Source: a virus
DNA length: 64,000 nt
Strand: one strand, 5' to 3'
IMG/VR virus record: IMGVR_UViG_3300028559_000029
Location: 1-64,000 of that record
Notes under the pieces: generated by a model
What the model saw: only the letters and a program-made list of their open reading frames with translations
Told to the model about the DNA's origin: nothing
Databases searched by the model: none
Shown: in pieces, positions 32,209-39,950 of the stretch
Numbering within the stretch: the stretch's first letter is position 1
Layout: each line of letters begins with the position of its first letter
Made by a program: the position numbers and the translations under genes

Positions 32209-32504
32209 TTATTACCTCAACACAACAAGTAGAAGACATGATGAACCCATCGAATGCAATGGATTTGTCGGAATTCGAAGATATTACTTTAAAATTTGGA
32301 TCTTTTGTTTGCATAGCGAAAAAAAAGAAATTTAATTTCTTGAACTTCCTAAAATTCGTGATAGAAGATAAGAAGACACAGAACATTTACTTCAAACTTT
32401 TGAATGAAGAAAATTTTCAGATGATAATGAAGGCATACTTGAATAGTACGCCAAATATATACAAAAAAATATTTAGATCAAAACTCAACAAAGAAAAACC
32501 ATAA
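32205..32504 (+). CDS. Small protein in the position of T4 gene 33
   Basis: A 99-residue protein starting at the ATG at 32205, which overlaps the DHH gene stop (ATGA). An in-frame start further upstream would run inside the DHH gene and is rejected. It contains AKKKKFNFLNFLKFVIEDKK and a basic C-terminus. In T4 the order 33-59-32 encodes the late co-activator, the helicase loader and the single-strand binding protein; here a 99- and a 218-residue gene precede gp32. No sequence likeness to gp33 is seen, so this is only a positional candidate. Confidence 0.5.
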   Translation: MIITSTQQVEDMMNPSNAMDLSEFEDITLKFGSFVCIAKKKKFNFLNFLKFVIEDKKTQNIYFKLLNEENFQMIMKAYLNSTPNIYKKIFRSKLNKEKP

Positions 32505-32507
32505 AAA

Positions 32508-33164
32508 TTGAATAATATTACGCAGCAAGAAAAAAATATTTATAATTGCTACTTAAAACATTACAGGAAAGGACTGCCGTTCCAACCTAGAAAAGATTTT
32601 TCAGACATTGATTACACTAATATAGTGCTTCTGCGTAAACTCAATGCGTTTTTCAATAAATTTCCTCATATTACATATGACGATTTTTTAGGAGCACCAA
32701 ATTTCTTACATCCGGACGAAAAATGCCCTCCTCTCAACTTTTTCATAACTAGACCAGCAATTAAATCATATTCGTTGGCTATTAAAAAGCGAGAAGACGA
32801 ATCTCCCGAAAAACAGCTTGACAAAATCAAAGAAAGTTTTCATTATATCGCAATGTTTTGTTTAAAAAACAATCTTTTCTTGGAAGATTACCTTAGCCAT
32901 AAAACCCATAGCATGCCTACATGGATGCAACATTATAGAGAACATCATGTAAATCCATATGCCTTCTTTGAATTGGGAGATTTTAATAAATTTAAAATTA
33001 TGAATGAAGAGGAGCGAATCGTATGGTCTGGAGATTTTTTTGAAAAAATTGATTCGTATCGGACTCGATATTATAACAGCGAAAGGACAAAAATCCTTGT
33101 AAAAGAAGCTGCTAATAAAATAAAAAATTTTCTAAAAAAAGAGTTGCAAACTTCAAGAGTTTGA
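32508..33164 (+). CDS. Unknown protein, positional candidate for helicase loader gp59
   Basis: A 218-residue protein beginning at TTG 32508 (MNNITQQEKNIYNCYLKHYRKG), with no nearby ATG alternative upstream. It is helical, with many aromatic residues and a basic C-terminus (ANKIKNFLKKELQ). T4 gp59, the gp41 helicase loader, is 217 residues and is encoded immediately before gene 32, as this is. Motif-level likeness is not evident by eye, so the assignment rests on size and synteny. It ends 49 bp before gp32. Confidence 0.5.
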   Translation: MNNITQQEKNIYNCYLKHYRKGLPFQPRKDFSDIDYTNIVLLRKLNAFFNKFPHITYDDFLGAPNFLHPDEKCPPLNFFITRPAIKSYSLAIKKREDESPEKQLDKIKESFHYIAMFCLKNNLFLEDYLSHKTHSMPTWMQHYREHHVNPYAFFELGDFNKFKIMNEEERIVWSGDFFEKIDSYRTRYYNSERTKILVKEAANKIKNFLKKELQTSRV

Positions 33165-33213
33165 GCTAATATTTAGAAGCATAGAAACAACAAAATAACA
33201 CAATACAAAATAT
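33144..33213 (+). promoter_or_regulatory. gp32 promoter and unstructured leader
   Basis: TTGCAA (33144-33149), a 17-bp spacer and TAATAT (33167-33172) give a predicted start near 33179 and a leader of about 35 nt. The leader is almost entirely A, C and T with only two G, so it cannot fold. T4 gp32 represses its own translation by binding cooperatively to an unstructured A-rich leader, and this one would suit the same control. No Shine-Dalgarno sequence is seen before the ATG at 33214. Confidence 0.45.
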
Positions 33214-34068
33214 ATGAAATATACAAGTAACCTATTCGAGTCCATTAAAGAGGCTCTTAACAAGAAAACAACATCAGAGAATGCCAACTATAAGGACTTC
33301 CTAAAGTTGGAGGTCGGAAACAGCTATGTAGTTCGTTTGGTTCCTAATCTAAACGCTCCGGAGAGGACGATGTATCACTACTATCATCACATTTGGAAGA
33401 GCATCATTACAACTCAGTTGGTATCCGTTCTCTGTCCGAATACATACGGAGAGACTTGTCCTATTGACGAATATCGTTCTAAGATTTATAACACCAAGAA
33501 TGAAGCGGAAATTGAAAGGATCAAACCTATTCGTAGGAATGAGAATTGGCTTTGTAATGTATTTGTTGTAAAGGATCCAACAAATCCAGAAAATCAAGGT
33601 CAGATGAAAGTTCTTCGCTTCGGTAAACAACTTTATAATGTAATCTCTGCTGCAATTAGTGGTGATGATTCTGATGAATTTGGTTCAAAGGTATTCGATC
33701 TTTCGGAAAACGGATGCAGTCTTCGTATTAAGGTAGAAGGAAATGATGGTGGGTACCCTCAATACACCGCATCTAGGTTTATGTCTCCATCCGCACTTGA
33801 GGGAGTTGATGATATTGAACAGCTATATGCGTCTGCTAAGGATCTTGATACTGTTTTTGAACATAAGACAAGGGAAGAGATTCAGGCTACTTTGAATACT
33901 CATTTCTTGGGTCAGGAAGAAAGTTTTGCTCCTACAAACAAGACAATTGTTGAGGATGTAGAGGAAGATTTTATTCCAGTAACTAAAAGGGCAGATAACG
34001 TCATTGAACGAAACTCGGATGAGTTGTCTAATGATGATAAAATTCAAGACATTCTAAAGGATCTGTAA
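33214..34068 (+). CDS. 32: Single-stranded DNA-binding protein, gp32-like
   Basis: A 284-residue protein (T4 gp32 is 301). It has a short basic N-terminus, an OB-like core with KLEVGNSYVVRLVPN, a metal-site-like region with HHIW and VLCPNTYGETCPIDEYRSK (residues about 58-90), then RRNENWLCNVFVVKDPTNPENQGQ and FDLSENGCSLRIKVEG, which match the conserved gp32 core. The C-terminus is acidic (DDKIQDILKDL), the part that contacts other replication proteins. Codon use is richer in G/C than most neighbours, as expected for an abundant protein. Confidence 0.92.
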   Translation: MKYTSNLFESIKEALNKKTTSENANYKDFLKLEVGNSYVVRLVPNLNAPERTMYHYYHHIWKSIITTQLVSVLCPNTYGETCPIDEYRSKIYNTKNEAEIERIKPIRRNENWLCNVFVVKDPTNPENQGQMKVLRFGKQLYNVISAAISGDDSDEFGSKVFDLSENGCSLRIKVEGNDGGYPQYTASRFMSPSALEGVDDIEQLYASAKDLDTVFEHKTREEIQATLNTHFLGQEESFAPTNKTIVEDVEEDFIPVTKRADNVIERNSDELSNDDKIQDILKDL

Positions 34069-34069
34069 T

Positions 34070-34567
34070 ATGCAAAATCGAGAAGAAGTTATTGAAGCTG
34101 CAATGCTCGCACGTATGGTTGGTTCACACCTTATCGGTGTGGACCAACTGACCACAGAGCGTTCTAATAATCCAGCAAATAAAATTAACATGGAGAACTT
34201 TGTTGCTCCATTGTTAGGCAAACAAACACATTCACAGACCTTTATTGATCCGAGATCGGCTTCTCCTGAAATGGTAAAGGCATACGAAGGCTTGAATGAA
34301 TTGGCACTGAGATCTGTTCCAGATCCTATCATGAGTCACCCACAACCAAATACAGCACCATTAATGCCGCAAGTAGCTAATTTAGCGATTCACACACCGG
34401 AACCCATTAAAAATATGCAACACCAACCATCAGATTCGTTGAATACTTTTGATGGATATTCTTGGCGTAAAGAAGATATCGGTTCTATTAAAAATTCATT
34501 GAAAAATATTGACAAAACTTTGGCGAAGATGTTTACTCTTTTAAAAGAAAAAGAAACTAATGTCTAA
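34070..34567 (+). CDS. Unknown protein between gp32 and the sliding clamp
   Basis: A 165-residue protein beginning one base after the gp32 stop and overlapping the clamp gene by eight bases. The N-terminal 100 residues are mixed helical, the middle is Pro/Gln/His-rich and looks disordered, and the last 35 residues form a helix (SIKNSLKNIDKTLAKMFTLLKEKE). No family is recognised. The tight spacing indicates translation with gp32 and gp45. Confidence 0.5.
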   Translation: MQNREEVIEAAMLARMVGSHLIGVDQLTTERSNNPANKINMENFVAPLLGKQTHSQTFIDPRSASPEMVKAYEGLNELALRSVPDPIMSHPQPNTAPLMPQVANLAIHTPEPIKNMQHQPSDSLNTFDGYSWRKEDIGSIKNSLKNIDKTLAKMFTLLKEKETNV

Positions 34568-35309
34568 ATTAATACCAATCCCAAAATCATTTTTAGAACG
34601 ACTATTAAAACCTGTAAATAGATTAACAGAAAGTTGTATTTTAAAAACCGATAATCAAGGTTTATATACTATATGTTCTTCACCGGACAGTACTGTTATC
34701 TTATATGCTAGAGTAAAGCTTCCTAATGATGTTGAGAATCCTGTTAGGTTGAATTTAATAAACGTAAAAAAACTTTTGTGTGGATTGGATTGTTTAGGAA
34801 GTGATGGAGAATTTTCGATAGAATATACAGAAAATAACATAAAATGTTCTAATACTCTGGATGGGGAAAATACTCATTTTAAATATCACTTGGTAGATGA
34901 TAGTGTCATTCGAGAATGTCCTGTCAATATCAATAAGATTTCTAAATTGAATTTTGATACAGAGTTTTTAGTATCTAGCAATAAAATAAAACAGATAATG
35001 GCTGGATATGCATTTGCTTCTGATACAACAAAAATATACTTTTATAGCAAAGATGATGGTGTATATGCAGAGATTAATGATAAAACATTATCAAATGTGG
35101 ATAACATAACATTAAAAGTTTCTAATACTTTTAGTGGAGTAGAAATTACAGAAGCAGTTCCTATAAATACTGAAGTTTTTAAAAATCTTGCAACTTGCAG
35201 AACTGACGTTAAAATAAAAATTAACAATGAATACAAAGTATTTGTCTTTCAAAATAAGGATGATAACGATGTAGAATTAAAATATATCGTATCAGCCCTT
35301 GTAAAGTAA
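34560..35309 (+). CDS. 45: Sliding clamp, gp45-like
   Basis: A 249-residue protein (T4 gp45 is 228). The overall pattern fits the gp45 clamp family: an N-terminal helix IPIPKSFLERLLKPVNRL, alternating strands such as STVILYARVKLP and KCSNTLDGENTHFKYHL, a central linker, and the C-terminal strand LKYIVSALVK, typical of the last strand of clamps. It is a trimeric ring that holds the polymerase on DNA and activates late transcription through gp55/gp33. Unlike T4, clamp-loader genes 44 and 62 do not follow. Confidence 0.8.
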   Translation: MSKLIPIPKSFLERLLKPVNRLTESCILKTDNQGLYTICSSPDSTVILYARVKLPNDVENPVRLNLINVKKLLCGLDCLGSDGEFSIEYTENNIKCSNTLDGENTHFKYHLVDDSVIRECPVNINKISKLNFDTEFLVSSNKIKQIMAGYAFASDTTKIYFYSKDDGVYAEINDKTLSNVDNITLKVSNTFSGVEITEAVPINTEVFKNLATCRTDVKIKINNEYKVFVFQNKDDNDVELKYIVSALVK

Positions 35310-35337
35310 TAACTAAAAAATAAATAATATTAATCTT

Positions 35338-35661
35338 ATGTCAAAAAACAGAGTAACAATATGCAGCTACTTCATTAAACGTCTTCGTGACAGTGGATAT
35401 GTAGTAGATAAACTATTCAATGATTATGCAGATTCCGATCCACGTAGTTGGACGGCAATTGTAGATCCTACGGTGGCTTCTATATTAGTAACTTGCTATA
35501 ATAATCACAATGATTTAGGTGAAGAATATTTTGAAATGCATGATGGGGGGCAATTCATTCCAGAGCGATTTAAAATTAAAACAAGTTCTATCGAGGTTAT
35601 TGTTGAATATCTTGTAAAATTTAATATCAACAACAAAGCCTCGACATATGCAGGAGCGTAA
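35338..35661 (+). CDS. Unknown protein after the sliding clamp
   Basis: A 107-residue protein. It opens MSKNRVTICSYFIKRLRDSGYVVDKLFNDYADSDPRSWTAIVDP and contains EYFEMHDGGQFIPERFKI. No domain is recognised. The gap before it includes TAAATAAT, which might be a late-type element (17 nt before the ATG). It overlaps the next gene by 14 bases. T4 has the clamp-loader genes at this place; this protein is too short for either and lacks ATPase motifs. Confidence 0.5.
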   Translation: MSKNRVTICSYFIKRLRDSGYVVDKLFNDYADSDPRSWTAIVDPTVASILVTCYNNHNDLGEEYFEMHDGGQFIPERFKIKTSSIEVIVEYLVKFNINNKASTYAGA

Positions 35662-36052
35662 AAAACCTTCAAGGAAAAAAAAAGAAACAATAACACCATC
35701 ATTATCCTCTACACCAAATGTAGAGGATAATGAATCTTGCATTAAGAATGTAAGAGATGTAGTTTTTTCTTCTATGAATGACATAGAGCTTCAAAAGGCT
35801 CTAGACAATTTTCTTAAGAAAAATATTAAAGATAAAAATTTAATAGTAAGAGATTTGAGCATTCTTCGCAACGTTATAACAGAGTATCTCGATGCTTATA
35901 TATTGTTTGGATATAATTTAGAAGGAGAGAGGGTAATTGTTCAACAGTTTAAAACCCCAAAGGACCGAGATGCTATAATGGACTTCTTAAAAACTATATT
36001 TTTAAGACAACAGCATGAAAATTTTTTGGATGATGAGGGATACGAGGATTAA
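35648..36052 (+). CDS. Unknown protein with basic N-terminus and acidic C-terminus
   Basis: A 134-residue protein with a Lys/Arg-rich start (ERKKPSRKKKE), a helical middle (NDIELQKALDNFLKKNIKDK, LRNVITEYLDAYILFGYNLEGE) and an acidic tail ENFLDDEGYED. The tail's hydrophobic-acidic pattern is reminiscent of clamp- or polymerase-binding peptides, so it could be another candidate for a gp33-type factor, but this is speculation. It overlaps the preceding gene by 14 bases. Confidence 0.5.
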   Translation: MQERKKPSRKKKETITPSLSSTPNVEDNESCIKNVRDVVFSSMNDIELQKALDNFLKKNIKDKNLIVRDLSILRNVITEYLDAYILFGYNLEGERVIVQQFKTPKDRDAIMDFLKTIFLRQQHENFLDDEGYED

Positions 36053-36058
36053 TATATT

Positions 36059-36817
36059 ATGTCTAATAGCTTTGTAAATTTAAATTTATTTCCGAGTGCA
36101 ACCGCAACAAGCGGGTATAGAACTTGGCTTAATGAAATTGTTAAAACCGCAGGAATAGAAGATTTTGATCCTGTTTTAAAACCAATTAAAACACCCAATG
36201 GATATGTTAATGAAGATGGAACTCCCTATAAAGAATTTGATTATCTGCAAACTATTCCAGACTTTTCATTATTGAGCGGAGTTGGAGATTATAGATATTC
36301 TTTGGGTCATATGGTTTCTTCTGCATTAGAAACCTTTCTTCCTAGAATTTTATTATATACAGAAGTAGCACAGGCAGGTGGATGTCAGGTTATAGAAAAT
36401 TATGTTTGTGATGCCGATGGCGTTCCTATTAAACAATTAGAAACTACATGTCCGGTGGGTACAACATTGGACATAATAAATCCACAGGAAGTTTTAGACT
36501 TTGTATTTACAAAATATAATACGAAAAAAACAGAAGACATTCAAGCTTTTTATAATTATATAAACGATAATTACATTAAGAATGGATTTATAGTTGAAAT
36601 TTGTCAAATTGATAAATTTCCATATTTTATTTTTTTAAGATTACGAAAAGAAAATGAAACAAAATATATAAAATATCATTACGATGATAGAACCGATGTA
36701 TCTATTTTGTTCAAAACTCCTATTATATACATAGCACAAAAAGATGCAACAGATTCTGATATATTAGAAGCATTGCAAGCAGAAATTCCCTTATATAATA
36801 CTCGCCTAACAATTTAA
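36059..36817 (+). CDS. Unknown, possibly structural protein
   Basis: A 252-residue protein on the plus strand whose 3' end overlaps the spike gene on the opposite strand by 12 bases. It has a stretch YLQTIPDFSLLSGVGDYRYSLGHMVSSALETFLPRILLYTEV, four Cys spread over residues 108-130, and a beta-rich C-terminal half (FIVEICQIDKFPYFIFLRLR). No family is recognised. It is the last gene of the long plus-strand replication unit. Confidence 0.45.
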   Translation: MSNSFVNLNLFPSATATSGYRTWLNEIVKTAGIEDFDPVLKPIKTPNGYVNEDGTPYKEFDYLQTIPDFSLLSGVGDYRYSLGHMVSSALETFLPRILLYTEVAQAGGCQVIENYVCDADGVPIKQLETTCPVGTTLDIINPQEVLDFVFTKYNTKKTEDIQAFYNYINDNYIKNGFIVEICQIDKFPYFIFLRLRKENETKYIKYHYDDRTDVSILFKTPIIYIAQKDATDSDILEALQAEIPLYNTRLTI

Positions 36818-38803
36818 TGCAGATGCTGGTAATGTATTTGCAGGGATTGTATAATTTCCCGTTATAGGTGTTGTTGTAGTGCCTTCGTAGACTACACTAA
36901 ATTGTGGTGGGGGAATTAGATTTCCACCAGAATCTCTTTTAATGTTGTATGGAATGTAATTTAATCCACTAAAAGGATCTAAAGCATTTAATCCATATTT
37001 TTCGTTTCTATTTTTGGTGTATAATCCACCACCACCGCAACCACCGGATTTCGACTTAGGACCCGGTGCTGAGCTATCTCCGTGTACTGGACTCGGAGTT
37101 GGAATAGAACTTCCTCCCATTCTTTCTTGCCCCCATGCCTTTCTGTCATTCCAAAAACTTGCTTTTGGAACTGTTGTGCTATGAGTATGATCTTCTCCAA
37201 CTCTTGTATGGTTGTGTTTAAAATTCCAAACAGACATATAAAACAGCCCAACGCCTATTCCGGTTTGCTCTAATTCTATGGTCATTGCCATCATTATAGT
37301 ATCATAAATTTCACAAATTAAAGAATATATTCCAGCTATTGTCATTATATAACCAGTCATTACATATCTAAATATAATATCTTTTACTAAATTTCCAATT
37401 GAAAGTGTAACGGCACTTCCAACCCAATTTGGACCTTCTATTTTAAATTTAGAAGGAGAACTAACCGTGCTTTCTGTTCTCATACTAGGAACAATTAAAT
37501 ATGGACATGATAAAGCACCATCCATTGTTACATGTCCTTTGAATGAGGCATCACCTCTGACGTTAAACGAGCCATTAATCATGGTATGCTGAGATTGCAC
37601 AACAAATCCACTATCGCCACTCATATCGTTAGCATCCATGTATATATTTTTGCCTTTAATTGTAGTGACATTAGCAGAACCAAAAACAGCTTCTCCTTCA
37701 TTGGCATTTAAAACCATGTCACCAGCCATTACATTAAATCTTCCAGAGGTTTGGATATCAACACCGGGAGATCCTGCATTAATTGTAAAATTATTTGCAA
37801 CATCAAACATCACACTGCCATGGGTTCTTTGTGGAGGGCAAAATACAACTTTTTCGCAACTTCCCTTACTTCCCATGGCTAAAACGTGACCATTGCCATT
37901 TTTCCCCGGCATGAAATACAATCCAAATACATTATGTCCTTTTTTCTTATAAGCAGGAACTGTATTTTTCTTTAATCCCGATTTAAAAACAACATCAGTT
38001 TTATATGGAACAATTTCTGCACCACCAGAACCTAATTGTTTTGAATATTTTGAAATATTCTCTGAATTATCTTTTATTGCCTGTGCAGTTGCCTTATCAG
38101 CAGCCTTGGTTGCTGCTACAGGCGATTCTATTTGTCCTCCTTTACATGCAGGACTTCCACAACCACTTGGTCCGGTAAGTGCTATGTTTTTTTTAGGAGT
38201 TAATATAGGAGATATTAATGTTTTTGCTAAAAACTCAAGTACATCTAAAGGAAAGCAAAAATACGGTATTACATATTTTCTAATACACGCAAATAAATTT
38301 TGAACTAAAGAACTATGGTTATCAACTAAGTGAGTAACATTGCAAATAGGACATGCAACCATTGCTCCTTTTTTATCCATTGCAGCTAGTCTTGCTTCTT
38401 GTATTTTAGCAGTTGCTTCTTGAAGTTTTGTTGCAGCTTCGACTTCAGAATCCCCCTGTTTTCCTTTTATATTTTTTACATCACCTTTTGCATAAGATGT
38501 AGTAGAACCAGAGACAACTTCTTGTTTATTTCCTTTAATACTAAGATTAAAATGTTTATTAGAACCTAATGTTAAATTCTCCGCAGCATTTATTAAAATA
38601 TGACCACCAGAAGATATTCTTATTTTGGACTGAGCCTTTTCGTTATTTGATAATTCTATATAAGAATCATCTCTAACAACATTTGATTTTTTTTTATCGA
38701 AAGACCTATAAACCGCAAAAATCAATCCACCAATTTTTGTAAAAATTGAATGATCTTCTTTTTCATAATTTTTGTCTAAGACAGGATTTGGTATCTTTGC
38801 CAT
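36806..38803 (-). CDS. Baseplate central spike protein (gp5 C-terminal/VgrG-like beta-helix)
   Basis: A 665-residue protein. It carries short beta-repeats typical of phage needle and VgrG beta-prisms: KIRISSGGHILINAAENLTLGSNKHF near residue 60, and FDVANNFTINAG, VDIQTSGRFNVMAG, MVLNANEGEAVFGSANVTTIKGKNIYMDA around 335-400. Between them are Cys pairs (ACPICNVTH) and a hydrophobic segment near residue 185 (YVIPYFCFPLDVLEFLAKTL); further hydrophobic helices lie near 470-520. The C-terminus is Gly/Pro/Ser-rich. It follows the gp5-like hub gene, suggesting that hub and spike, one protein in T4, are separate here. A late-type element lies 19 nt upstream. Confidence 0.65.
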   Translation of the reverse strand: MAKIPNPVLDKNYEKEDHSIFTKIGGLIFAVYRSFDKKKSNVVRDDSYIELSNNEKAQSKIRISSGGHILINAAENLTLGSNKHFNLSIKGNKQEVVSGSTTSYAKGDVKNIKGKQGDSEVEAATKLQEATAKIQEARLAAMDKKGAMVACPICNVTHLVDNHSSLVQNLFACIRKYVIPYFCFPLDVLEFLAKTLISPILTPKKNIALTGPSGCGSPACKGGQIESPVAATKAADKATAQAIKDNSENISKYSKQLGSGGAEIVPYKTDVVFKSGLKKNTVPAYKKKGHNVFGLYFMPGKNGNGHVLAMGSKGSCEKVVFCPPQRTHGSVMFDVANNFTINAGSPGVDIQTSGRFNVMAGDMVLNANEGEAVFGSANVTTIKGKNIYMDANDMSGDSGFVVQSQHTMINGSFNVRGDASFKGHVTMDGALSCPYLIVPSMRTESTVSSPSKFKIEGPNWVGSAVTLSIGNLVKDIIFRYVMTGYIMTIAGIYSLICEIYDTIMMAMTIELEQTGIGVGLFYMSVWNFKHNHTRVGEDHTHSTTVPKASFWNDRKAWGQERMGGSSIPTPSPVHGDSSAPGPKSKSGGCGGGGLYTKNRNEKYGLNALDPFSGLNYIPYNIKRDSGGNLIPPPQFSVVYEGTTTTPITGNYTIPANTLPASALNC

Positions 38804-38815
38804 ATTTTTATAAAC

Positions 38816-38822
38816 ATATTTA
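38816..38822 (-). promoter_or_regulatory. Late-type promoter element of the spike gene
   Basis: TAAATAT on the minus strand begins 19 nt before the ATG at 38803, overlapping the 25-bp gap and the end of the upstream hub gene. A second TATAAAAA stretch lies between it and the ATG. Distance is longer than the usual 12, so support is weaker. Confidence 0.35.
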
Positions 38823-38827
38823 GTTGT

Positions 38828-39949
38828 TTATGTTGAACCTTCAATAGCAGATGCAAAATAAACAGGTCTTTGTATATCTCCACCATAAAAGAAAACCCAA
38901 ACCTTGGCACTTTCATTCGGAACCGAAACTGTTCCATTAGGAGAACCGGAAGCGGAAGAATATGTATTATTGTTTCTTGCAGCTTGTCCGTTTTTAGGAT
39001 CATTTTGAGAATCTATAATGTTTGCATTTGAAGAATCTACGGATGGAATATTGTTTATGCCTAAATTATCAACATCTGCTCCAAAATAAGCCTTAACTCT
39101 TTTTTTATCTGCTTCTTCTATGTTATAAATTTCACCACCACTTCTTGCAGTTTCTATTCCCAATCCTATACCAAGAGGAACTAATTTATTAACAACATCG
39201 TATTCTTGATCATTTCCTGTAGCATAATTTGAATAATTTGAACCTTGTAAAACAGTACCATAAATTGTATTATCATATTTATTATTAAGAGTTTCGTTCG
39301 GAGAATATGACATTTTTTGTTGTGTTCTAGACCCATAATACGCTTTAATAGAATCTATTCCATCTGCATTTCTTAGTGCTATTCTATTCATAACACTCTC
39401 AGCAAACATTATCTGTGCCTGTTCGCCCTGCGATCCAACTTCCGCTTCTAATACAGAATAAAACCAAGCCTTTTTAGCAGGATCTTCCAATTCTTTAACA
39501 AATCTTTGTCTTAATTCTTTAATTTTAGGATCTATGGTAGGAGAATTTTGAAATGTTGTTTTATTACCTTCAATATTTGATGTTAATAATGCAGTTGAAT
39601 TGGGATTTACCATAGATACTCCTCCCATTGCATCAAAACCTGCAAATGTTGGAGTTCCGGTATTATTCACCTCAACCTTTCCGGTAGAAGAATTAGAAGT
39701 TACTGATGTTGCACCTCCAAATATCGGAGCCGCATATTCTGCCCATGGAAGAGTTTGTTTTAATCTATCTAAAACACCATATTTTTGTAAATCTACAGTA
39801 GTTCTAAATGTTACATCTTTTAATTTATTATTCCAATCCGCAAATAAAGTATTTGTTAAATATGGAATAAAAACTTGAACTCTTTTTCTTCCTTCTGGAT
39901 CATTATTACTAATGACCATTCCTAAATGATTTCCAAAAACAGGTTCCAT
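38828..39949 (-). CDS. gp5-like baseplate hub protein with an inserted cell-wall-hydrolase-like domain
   Basis: A 373-residue protein. Residues 1-85 match the OB-fold start of T4 gp5: GMVISNNDPEGRKRVQVFIPYL and PWAEYAAPIFGG. The last 26 residues (AKVWVFFYGGDIQRPVYFASAI) look like the closing OB strands. In between, residues about 145-300 read like a SleB-type hydrolase or transglycosylase: FYSVLEAEVGSQGEQAQIMFAESVMNRIA, with a likely catalytic Glu, followed by a MSYSPNETLNNKY segment. T4 gp5 has a lysozyme after the OB fold; here an apparently unrelated enzyme is nested inside it. It would cut peptidoglycan during entry. Confidence 0.65.
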   Translation of the reverse strand: MEPVFGNHLGMVISNNDPEGRKRVQVFIPYLTNTLFADWNNKLKDVTFRTTVDLQKYGVLDRLKQTLPWAEYAAPIFGGATSVTSNSSTGKVEVNNTGTPTFAGFDAMGGVSMVNPNSTALLTSNIEGNKTTFQNSPTIDPKIKELRQRFVKELEDPAKKAWFYSVLEAEVGSQGEQAQIMFAESVMNRIALRNADGIDSIKAYYGSRTQQKMSYSPNETLNNKYDNTIYGTVLQGSNYSNYATGNDQEYDVVNKLVPLGIGLGIETARSGGEIYNIEEADKKRVKAYFGADVDNLGINNIPSVDSSNANIIDSQNDPKNGQAARNNNTYSSASGSPNGTVSVPNESAKVWVFFYGGDIQRPVYFASAIEGST

Positions 39950-39950
39950 A

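Noticed and set aside
36988-37251. Open frames antisense to or out of frame with the spike, hub, terminase and sheath genes
   Set aside because: They overlap strong coding sequence, have odd composition and no promoter or start signal of their own.
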